64,000 bases of DNA from Linyphia triangularis (Eukaryota; Arthropoda; Arachnida; Araneae; Linyphiidae), in assembly GCA_963978545.1 (NCBI GenBank), contig OZ021722.1, forward strand, positions 12,181,401 through 12,245,400. Reading direction: 5' to 3'. This document shows positions 55,461-64,000 of the stretch, piece after piece. The stretch's first letter is position 1. Each line of letters opens with the position of its first letter. The translations under genes and the position numbers were made by a program. Under the pieces are notes generated by a model. That model was not told the DNA's origin. It saw nothing but the letters and a program-made list of their open reading frames with translations, and did no database searches.

Positions 55461-56961
55461 AAAATTAGCAATGCAAAAAAAAAAAAAAAGAATTTAAATT
55501 AAAATTGTTATAGTAAAATTGTTGATTAAAAAATTATTAAAATTGTTGCTATATTATTACATTTAATTCGGTTATTTAAGCGCATTTATCATGGTTTCTT
55601 AAAGGGTTGTTATAAGTGATTGGAAGGTTATTAGTTTGAATTATTTATCGCTGCAATTTGGCGATTTTTATTTGGTACCCGTCCAACTGAAGAGTACCAT
55701 ATGTAATATTTCGGATTGAATATCCAAGTTCATCTGTTAGTTCGGTCCAGAAAAACAAAAACTGAATTGTATGTATTGTAGGATATTATTGGTGTTAATT
55801 ACAATAATTTTTACAGTTTAAAAAAAAAAAAATTTCTCATTACCAGGGGGATTTCCTGTATGTCCACATTTGTAATGAGTTTAATGCCAGAATATAGTTA
55901 GTAATATTACCAACAGATGGCAGCATGAGCTATCGATATGTTCAGTCCTGTAATTTTGCAATCTCAAAAAATTTTCCGCCAACAAAGCCACCGACCAACT
56001 GCAATATTAAATCTCTCGTTCAAGATCGAACTGATTTATATCCCAGATCTCTAGTGTTTCGCATCGTTAAGAATAAATAGAAACGACAGAAGAAATGCTT
56101 AAAAAAATTTTATTTTAGTGTTGAATAAGAGTAAAGTTTACAAAAGAAAAATCTTCTGCATAACATGCAACTCCCATAAGAAAATACTGTAAAAAAATTA
56201 ACCCACAAAAAAACAAAGTTTATAATATAAATCTTTCATGCGCATTATCAACATTTAAGTGAAATTGTTAATTATTTGAGCGGTTTGATCCGAGTTTTCA
56301 TGCGGAGAAAATCATCATTCCCTTACTAGGAGCTTTTTTTTCCCCTCCTAACTTGATAGAATGCATAATAATCGACAGCGAATCTATCTGCGAAGTTTCA
56401 GCTCGACAGGTACGTACTTAAATATTATGTCATGCAAAAATTTCGATCTTCTTTTTTAAATGTATACATACAGATACAAAATTTGATCTATTTGTTTTGA
56501 AAATTATTGACGTTAAATTGAACCCCTGTGTCATTTCTGATTTTAAAATAGCAGTCGTTTTTAAACAATTAAAACTCGGCAAAAAAAAAAAAAAAAAAAA
56601 AACACGAGCTAAATATTAGAGTGAATTACAATTTTGGTTGATTTTCTGTTGTGAGTTTTTTTGGACTTCAGAAAAATAATTGCAGACTAAAGACGAAAAT
56701 CTCTCAAATAAACGTTGTCAATAGATATTAGAGGGCGCCGCCCCCCCCCCCCGCCCCCCCTCTACACAATTTTTTTTTTTTTTTTTTTTTTGTTATCAGG
56801 GCTCCGAAAACATGATGTACTTTGGGTCCCAAGTGATGCAAGTTAGGCCTTGCAAACAAGTAAAATATTAAGAAACATTAGCTACAATGAAAATTTATGG
56901 GCGTTTTGCATAATGAAGTTAGTTTTTAACTGAAAGATGATATACACGTTTGCATTTGGCT
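55461..56961. other. no gene recognised
   Basis: AT-rich DNA with A-, C- and T-runs near 56580, 56740 and 56770. Two CTCF-like words occur (55911-55926 and 56727-56742). Confidence 0.4.
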
Positions 56962-58655
56962 TGTTACGAATTTTTGTATATTTGTAAATAATTCGTAGTG
57001 TTAATTTTGTAAATAGGAAAATTTATGCACATTTTGCATAAGGCAGTGCAATAGTTCGTCTTAAGTTGGCTTCCCTGCAATATGGGTCTTGATGCTTGGT
57101 AACGAGTTTTACTGAGATAACGCTGGGAAGCGAGTTATACAAGAAGCAGGGAATTTAACGTTATGTTAATGGCAATCTCGCCAATTTGGCGAAATAGAAC
57201 CAAGTTGGCGACGGTTTTGGCAACTAATTTTTTTCGCCAAATTTGGCGAGAAATCTCCAAATGTCGCCAAACTTGGCGACATTTTCGGTCCCCATGTACA
57301 TGTATAGGACTTTTCGACTACGATCTGGAAAGTTCTCCAAATATCTACCTCTAGAAGTTTCAAGAGTGTTCGCCTCCCCTATATAAGACCGGCCGTGAGT
57401 GGAGTTGGTTGGTTAGTCAGTTAGTTGACTGGAGTTAGTTAGTTGAAATACTTACTGAGTGGAGTTACTGACTTGCAGGGGTGTAGTGGAGCGGGAACGC
57501 GTGGGAACGACGATCCTTTACCTTTTTTAAAGGGGGAACGGCGTTCCCTCACCTAATATTTTTTTTTTTTAATTTGTATTTTACATTTTTTCTTTACGTG
57601 ACACTAAACGCAAAATCAAGTAAGAAAACGAAAAAGTTCTTTTCTGAGAACTATGCTTTCGTTTTTGATCCACAATTTCAGAGCTGAGCAAGCAAGTTCA
57701 AGTATTTGCAAAACACATACTAGTTGCTAACACGCTTCTAGGTGTTACTTTCATTTTATTAATGGCGCAAATTTTGAAAAGGTAAGGATGGGTCTATCAA
57801 GCAAGAAGAACTTCTCTACATTTTCATCTCGAGAAGGAGAAAATCCGTAAAACTATCAATGTCTCAATCGACATCTGCAACAATCGCAATATTTTAAAAT
57901 TCGTTTTGAAAACAGATTTCGAGAGAATCTGAATTGAAACTCGATCTCTTAGGGAAACTTTTTGAATGAAAATTGTCAAAAAAATCATGTAAATAAAAAT
58001 AAATCATGTTTAAAATGTGTTGTAGGTGATCTGTTTAAAAATTGTCGTAAAAAATCTGTTCAAAAATTTATGTCAATAATATGTTTGAAAATGTCTTATA
58101 ATCCATTTATAAAGTGTCAAACAATCTGCTAAAATGGGTTGTGCAAGGCAAATTGTTCGTAAATCCATATAACTTAATAGTTTAAAAAATAATTTAAATA
58201 AAAAAAAGTGTAAACACTTTTTTTTTCTTTTCAATTTTTGCAGTGCTCGTTATCTGTTTTAAGATTATTAAAGTAATATTAATAGTATTATTTATTCTTA
58301 GTAGTCATTTTCACCTCCCCTCCCACAGAAAAAAGTATACTTTTGCACAACGACACGACTTAGCGTTCCCACACCTTTTTATTTTACACTACACCACTGC
58401 TGACTTGGTTGTCTGTCAGCGAGCATTCAGAGAGTTCCGAAAGCGAACTGTATTGCATTGTCTTTTGCGGCAATTTAGCAGTTGTGTTGTCAAGTTTAAC
58501 TGCTGTTTGTGCTCTATTGTACTGAGAAGTATTGAGTCTACTAGAACGAGAAGTTCTGGAGTTGTAAGAGAATCTGCGAGGAGTTACTTCGGAATAGATT
58601 TCTGCAAGTTTGGATCTGCTTTGGCTTCGAATCTTTCGAACCCGTCCACGCAACA
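56962..58655 (+). mobile_element. solo LTR-A, split by a hAT-type element
   Basis: It runs TGTTACGAATTTTTGTA to CCACGCAACA and is flanked by GGCT on both sides (56958-56961 and 58656-58659). A TATA box (TATATAAG, 57380-57387) lies where U3/R would end, in the forward sense. Removing the nested element at 57476-58399 leaves the usual ~760 bp. Confidence 0.9.
57476..58399. mobile_element. non-autonomous hAT element nested in LTR-A
   Basis: The ends CAGGGGTGTAGTG and CACTACACCACTG pair with one mismatch. CTGACTTG is repeated exactly at 57468-57475 and 58400-58407. 924 bp, with inner arms GGGAACGCGTGGGAACG and AGCGTTCCCACACC. No transposase. Confidence 0.9.
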
Positions 58656-58659
58656 GGCT

Positions 58660-59190
58660 AAACAATTTCTTTCATGCATAAAGTCCGTTAAAAAGTATAC
58701 TAGTGGGCTCTTGCGCATTTAAAATTACTGTATTTTATTGCTGAGAGATATAAGAATATTTTGGTTTCTTTAACATGCTTAAATTGCAAGTTTCTCTTTT
58801 TTATATATATTGTAGTGCTGCTATCTATTATGTACTATCACAAGTTCTCAAAGTTTGTGGACTATTTCTTTAGGTATTATGTTCATCCAAATAACACAAT
58901 GTGCAATCACCAAAAAAACTATTCGTCAAAAGCGGAAAGTAAAGCCATTAATTTGGTTTAGCGCTCAAAGTTGGCTTTAATTTTGATTTTGTATGATGAG
59001 AGAAAAATATATCATTCCAAGAAAAATCTCTGTTCAGAAACAGAATAAAAAAAATTGTGATTGGTTGGATTTATACGAGAAGAGTTGCTAAAGGCTGAAA
59101 ATGTTGCTGCTCGATTAGCCGGGAAGTAAAATTCTTAGTAATAAACTTTCCAGCAACATTTGGAAGGTTACAGGTTCGCTAAATAACTAA
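58660..59190. other. no gene recognised
   Basis: AT-rich, apparently single-copy DNA without supported features. Confidence 0.4.
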
Positions 59191-59194
59191 AAAT

Positions 59195-59836
59195 TAAAAC
59201 TGGGGGTGTGGAACATCGCACAACTTTCAATCACACTATAATATTGGTCACAGCATAAAATTTATGGTGTCATTTACCGTTTTCCTATTTTCGCTCATTT
59301 AAATAAAAATGGCCAGTTTGGCGATATTTTTGGCAATAATTTTGACTTGGGTAAAAGGTGGAAACAAAAGTACGCCAAGATGGCGAAATTGCATTGTTAC
59401 ATTGTTCTTTCTTGCGCGTTAAACAGACGAAAAATCGATCTTTGGCGGGCAATGCTCAAAGACAGAGAGCTCTGTGTAAAAGGCACTCGTTTTTAAACTT
59501 TTTACACTTTTATAGTATTTCTATAGGATTTTCGATGGTGGAGACGATTAGAAGACATTAAGAGGCATGCATTAGTATAGAGATTTTAATCCGTTTTAGC
59601 CGTTTTTAGCAATTGCTGAAAAACACGATTATTTAATGATTTTTCATGATTTCAACCTTATGCGCATGCCCGATTTTGACAAAAACCTTAATGGTAGGTC
59701 TCATGGTCACCACTAACCCGTCGGTAACATCGTCGGGCAATTTGTTCCTGAGTTATACTGATCACGTACACACAGGTAGACATTTTCTCAAGACCACTTT
59801 TTTTGAAATCAGGATGTTCTGAAACGTGGAGAATTA

Positions 59837-59885
<49 letters not shown>

Positions 59886-60090
59886 GTATTATTATTAGTA
59901 GTATTATTATTATTATTAGTATTATTATTAGTATTATTATTAGTATTAGTATTATTATTATTATTAGTATTATTATTAGTATTATTATTAGCATTAGTAG
60001 TATTAGTATTAGTATTAGTAGTATTAGTATTAGTATTATTAACAAATGCTTATACTTTTGTTATCCTTTGCAAACATATGGGTAATTGAA
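59195..60090 (+). repeat. R7 dispersed repeat with microsatellite
   Basis: The same block order as 32870-33590, ending CATATGGGTAATTGAAAGTA. The simple-sequence slot holds an ATT repeat. Confidence 0.7.
59833..60040. repeat. ATT/AGT microsatellite
   Basis: About 200 bases of ATT units interspersed with AGTATT. The long I/L-rich frame on the minus strand is a by-product. Confidence 0.95.
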
Positions 60091-60636
60091 AGTAATATTC
60101 TTAAATCCAATTCAAGCAGCACTGATTCCTCTTTCCATGATTCAACTTCGGCTGTTTTATCGCACTAATGACTCTTCGAAACACTGAAAAACACACACAG
60201 TTTTAATGTCCGTGCGAAGAACCATTTTCCAAAACTTTAAACCGAATTTGTAGCTTTTATGTTAATCTGTTAATTAAGTACAGCGCCATTTTCTAAATTG
60301 CACAAAACACGATTTTCGGCGAATTAAAGGCCAACTCTGCAGTAGCCAAAATCAAAAGGATTTTCCCTCGACGGTATAGAGCTGTTTCAAGCACGTGTGT
60401 TTTTCGAAGTATTCGGTATCTAGCAAAAGTTAGCAAGCTATCGGTGTTAACTATTGCTAGATGCTCCATATCTAGTTCCCATAACAACACAGAAGTCGGC
60501 AGTCTCATGGATAATTGCGACTCTTATTATAAGTAAATCAACCTAAGCCACTGATAAAGCAATAAATAGTAATAAATTTTGGTTACGTTAGAGTAAACCC
60601 ATTATAAATTTATACTTAAGAAGTCCTAGAAAAAAC
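60091..60636. other. single-copy DNA, 71-codon frame of unknown meaning
   Basis: The minus frame at 60293-60508 begins MRLPTSVLLWELDMEHLAIV and has a more balanced residue mix than most frames here. No domain, splice partner or similarity is recognised, so I do not call it a gene. Confidence 0.35.
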
Positions 60637-61359
60637 ATCGATATAGATAAACAACTGGATAGTAGGTTTGGGCGATGTATCGATACATCGTCCAAAACCG
60701 GTGTGAAATCAACATCGTCAAACCGGTGTCTCTATTTTCGCATAACCGATACATCACGATCTTTTTTGACGAGAGCTCGATTCTTGCTTAGCACTTCAAG
60801 GACGAAGAAACGTGATGTCATTATTCATGCGCGGGGTTTCTAAGATACTATAGAAACGTATTGAAACCGTCGACACCGCGCCGTTTGAAACACGATCCAC
60901 ATCGCAGTAATCCACCCTGCGTATGCGCGGTGTCTCCAAGACTGTATAGAAACGTACTGTAACAGTTAAAAACGCGCCGTGTGAGACGATTTCCATTTGC
61001 TTTTGCTGGGGCGATACTTCGAATCATCGGCATCGTGGTAACTGGATAGACTGCTTAACGCTGGGAAAATGAAGCCGTTGCCAGATGCAATTGGTGGGAT
61101 AAAAAATACGGATTGCCGAGGATTGAAAATAAAATGTTGGGTTGTACACAGCAGAAATGTTAATAGTAGACCTTAATTAGTAATAATGTGCAAAATATAT
61201 ATATATACTCTAACACTTTACAAGGTTTTTCGCATTCCCATCCAGCTACAAAAGTGAACTGTGTTTGGTTAATCATCCCACCAGCTTTGCAATCCCCGTC
61301 GCGTTTTTCTCTTTACATTGACAATGGAGCAGTCTATCTAGTTGTTTATCTATATCGAT
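60637..61359. mobile_element. MITE-1 copy split by another insertion
   Basis: ATCGATATAGATAAACAACT at the left and TTGTTTATCTATATCGAT at the right are the ends of MITE-1. The interior after 61050 matches 36410-36700 closely. Confidence 0.8.
60663..61039. mobile_element. nested 377-bp insertion with 10-bp target repeat
   Basis: AACTGGATAG of MITE-1 is repeated on both sides (60653-60662 and 61040-61049). The insert opens TAGGTTTGGGCGATGTATCG and closes with a diverged inverted match near GGCGATACTTCGAATCATCG. Two internal blocks with TATAGAAACGTA(C/T)TG(A/T)AAC and GCGCCGT(T/G)TGA are near-repeats. The TAGG start and a duplication of at least 8 bp suit hAT. Confidence 0.65.
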
Positions 61360-61661
61360 GAGAAAGAATCATTCCTTTTTGTGTGTGTGTGTGTTTCGAA
61401 GGAGGGTGGGTTTATTAAAGGGATATGGGCATTTTTTTTAAGGAATGGATGCTTTTTTTATTTTCAAAAGTGAGGAGGGTATGTTTTAATGGTGAACAGG
61501 TTCAAAATTTTATCTATGAAATTTGTAACAATGTACCTTTTAACGAGCCTGGTGCTGGTACAACAATGAATGTTGAAGCAGCAATGAAGTTGTGGTACCA
61601 ATAAAACATTAAAACAAAAGCGAACGAACCTAGTCTAGTTCGCGAAGCACCAAAATCTATA

Positions 61662-62323
61662 GTCCGAGAGGGGACTGCAATTTTTGGACCTCATCGAAAA
61701 TCATTCTGAATTTTTTATAGAAATTGGAGAAAAGTGAGTAGATTACGAATCCACTGGTCTGGCGAAGCAAAAACGGCCGAAACTGAATCAAAATTCGACT
61801 TGGAATGAGTTGAACTAAAATCCGATTGCCAAATATGTTATAACTTGCCAAAAAGAGAGCAAACTTTTTCGTCTGGCAACCCACTGCATTTTGATTTGCA
61901 ATGAGAAAAAGCGCCAACGATTTCTGATCTCTAGCACGGAAAACTTGTATCTTTTAAAAGTAAGCCAAATTGGCGACATTAGTTACGTCATCAGTGACGT
62001 AATGTTTATTGCCAATTTGGCTCATTTGTGAAAGATGCAAGAAAGCCATCGCCACACATTCGAATCGTCTGCAACCTTCTTAATTGCAAATTAAAGAGTG
62101 AGGGTTACCAAAAAAAAAAAAAAAATGCTCATTATTTGGCAAGTTATGGGGCATTTGGCAATCGGATTTAGTTCAACTTATTAAAAGTCGATTTTTGACC
62201 AGTTTCGGCCATTTTTGCCCCGGCAGACCAGTGGATTCGTAATCTACTCACTTTTCTCCAATTTCTTTAAGAAATTCAGAATGATGTTCAATGGGGTTGA
62301 AAAATTGAAGTCGCCTCTCAGTC
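61662..62323. mobile_element. TA-1 element, complete copy
   Basis: GTCCGAGAGGGGACTGCAAT to GTCGCCTCTCAGTC lies between TA dinucleotides. The centre has TTACGTCATCAGTGACGTAA intact. Confidence 0.8.
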
Positions 62324-62483
62324 TACTAGGATTTATTCACATTGATGGGTCTTCGCCTTCGCAACTCAATTCTACATAACTAGTTTTAAACATCGATTTC
62401 GATGGTTTTAATTAAGGGAACTGATAATCTTTACAAAATGTACTGATTTGCTATCAAAATTTTAACTGTACAAAAAAAAAAGA

Positions 62484-62933
62484 ATGACGACAAAAAAAGG
62501 AATGACGACACAGCTTTTACTAAATAAAAACTATAATTTATTCTTCTTTCGAAGGATCACAGAACTTCTTCGAACAACAAAACAATCAATATCAAGCCTC
62601 AAAACAAGCTACGTTACACACAACTTCGAACACAGGCGTTAATTCAGGCTTAGAAAGTAAACGTCGGAAGCTTTCCGAACAGCAAACGATTCTCGTCTCA
62701 ACTGAACTCCATTTAATTTTTCGTCTTTTTAAATAGTGTCACGGCCAAAAATTTCTAGCAAAATCCAGCCGACCAATCGCCTGATCGAAATGCCTCGAAA
62801 TTTCCCGAATAATTTAAGTGTTGCCACCTTTTTGTAACCTGTATTATCTCTGTTTACAAATTAGATTAAATAAAATAGAACGTTAAAATAAAGAGTCACT
62901 ATTTACAATCATTTACAGACGATTTTTATAACA
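62484..62933 (-). mobile_element. solo LTR-B, truncated at one end
   Basis: The LTR-B 5' end (TGTTATAAAAATCGTCTG on the minus strand) is intact at 62933. The 3' end is replaced by a short duplication of GAATGACGACA at 62482-62508. Confidence 0.7.
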
Positions 62934-63059
62934 TTATATACTTTTTGCATTGCTTAGTCGTAACAATGATTGAGTTCATAGGCGCTAGCAGAGTTAATTT
63001 TAGTAGGTTATGGTGGGGTCCAGGGAGGTTATATTTTCTGTTTTAACCTTGATATTTCA

Positions 63060-64000
63060 TTTGGATGTCTTGACCCATTAACGACTGTTGGCAAGAAAAC
63101 CAATATTCTTTGCAAATAAATTACGATTGTGGTTCCATTTAGTGTTTTTTAAAAATCATAGAAATAATTTTCCCGAAAAAAATCTGATAAATTCAAAATA
63201 TTGTTGCGTGGATGAGTTCGAAAGATTTGAAGCCAAAGCAGATCAAAACTAGCAGAAATTTATTCCAATATAACTCTTTACAGATTTCTTTACAACTCCA
63301 GAACTTCTCGTTCTAGTAGACTCAATACAGCTCTATACACAACAATAGAGCACAAACCGCAGTTAAACATGAAACACAACTGCAAAATCGCCGCAAAAGA
63401 CAATGCAATACAGTTCGCTTTGGAACTACTCTGAATACTCACTGAGACTCAGTATCTCAACTCAGTAATTCCAGTCAACTCACGGACTCAACTCACTCAG
63501 TGACTCAACTAACTAATTCAACTCACGGCCGGCCTTATATAGGAGTCAAACCTTCTTGAAACTTCTAGAGGTAGATATTTGGAGAACTTTCCAGATCGTA
63601 GTCGAAAAGTCCTATACATGAACATGGGGACCAAAAATGTCGCCAAATGGTCGCCAAGTTTGGTGACATTTGGTGATTTCTCGCCAATTTGGCGAGATTG
63701 CCATTACCATAATGTTAAATGCCCCGCTCCTTGTAAAACTCTCTTCCCAGCGTTACCTCTGTAAAACTCGCTATCAAGCATTAAGACCCATATTGCAGGG
63801 AAGCCAACTTAAGACGAACTATTGCACTGCCTTATGCAAAATGTACATAAATTTTCCCATTTACAAAATTAACACTATGAAATAGTTATAAATATACAAA
63901 AATTCGTAACAATATACCTTAAATGATCTAACTAAATAAACAAAATAAAAGTTAAAAACAATGATTGTTTATCCCTTTCAAAGTCTTCTTTAATGGGTTA
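63060..64000. repeat. R5 repeat carrying solo LTR-A (runs off the window)
   Basis: Flanks match the copy at 52400-53340, including the closing CTTCTTTAATGGGTTA at the window edge. Confidence 0.7.
63202..63911 (-). mobile_element. solo LTR-A with 4-bp target duplication
   Basis: 710 bp with TG...CA ends, flanked by ATAT (63198-63201 and 63912-63915). The minus strand carries CTATATAAGG as a TATA box. Confidence 0.85.

Noticed and set aside
59809..60045. Ile/Leu-rich frame that looks like a membrane protein
   Set aside because: It is translation of the ATT microsatellite on the minus strand.

Overview
This is an AT-rich (by eye about two thirds A+T), intron-rich, repeat-laden piece of a nuclear animal genome. 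It is arthropod, and I would guess an arachnid such as a spider. The best anchor is the terminal exon of zfh1 (the arthropod ZEB1/ZEB2 orthologue) at the left edge. It stops right after the last zinc finger, as I recall insect Zfh1 doing, and lacks the acidic tail of vertebrate ZEB. No bacterial, plasmid or phage feature is present.

Layout. 1-5045: last intron, terminal coding exon and a roughly 4 kb 3' UTR of zfh1 on the + strand. Near its end is an 11-base perfect complement to the 5' end of miR-8/miR-200, twelve bases before a poly(A) signal. 5.0-9.3 kb: mostly single-copy DNA with several RFX-type X-box palindromes and one small TIR transposon. 9.3-32.4 kb: layered transposons, tRNA-derived SINEs, minisatellites, a Helitron with internal tandem repeats nested in a mariner-type element, and three transposon gene relics (non-LTR RNase H, a YqaJ-type nuclease, a DDE transposase C-terminus). 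32.4-47.3 kb, minus strand: four exons with mutually compatible splice phases that together encode the last 167 residues of an unrecognised protein with six cysteines. Its introns hold a hAT element with a BED-finger transposase relic, two solo LTRs and many MITEs. A strong donor with an initiator-like motif at 50.94-50.98 kb may be its non-coding first exon. 47.3-64 kb: almost entirely repeats, including four solo LTRs of one family, each with a perfect 4-bp target duplication, and nested DNA elements.

Only zfh1 and the six-cysteine gene look like host protein genes. Much of the rest can be resolved as dated insertions, because element ends and target-site duplications are readable: 8 bp for hAT/P-type elements, 4 bp for LTRs, TTAA, TA, and the A/T rule for the Helitron. 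I found no CRISPR array, rRNA or genuine tRNA gene. The most interesting observations are the miR-8 site in zfh1, the undescribed six-cysteine gene, two LTR insertions two bases apart in paralogous repeats, and one 8-base word (TTTGGCGA) shared by many unrelated repeat families.
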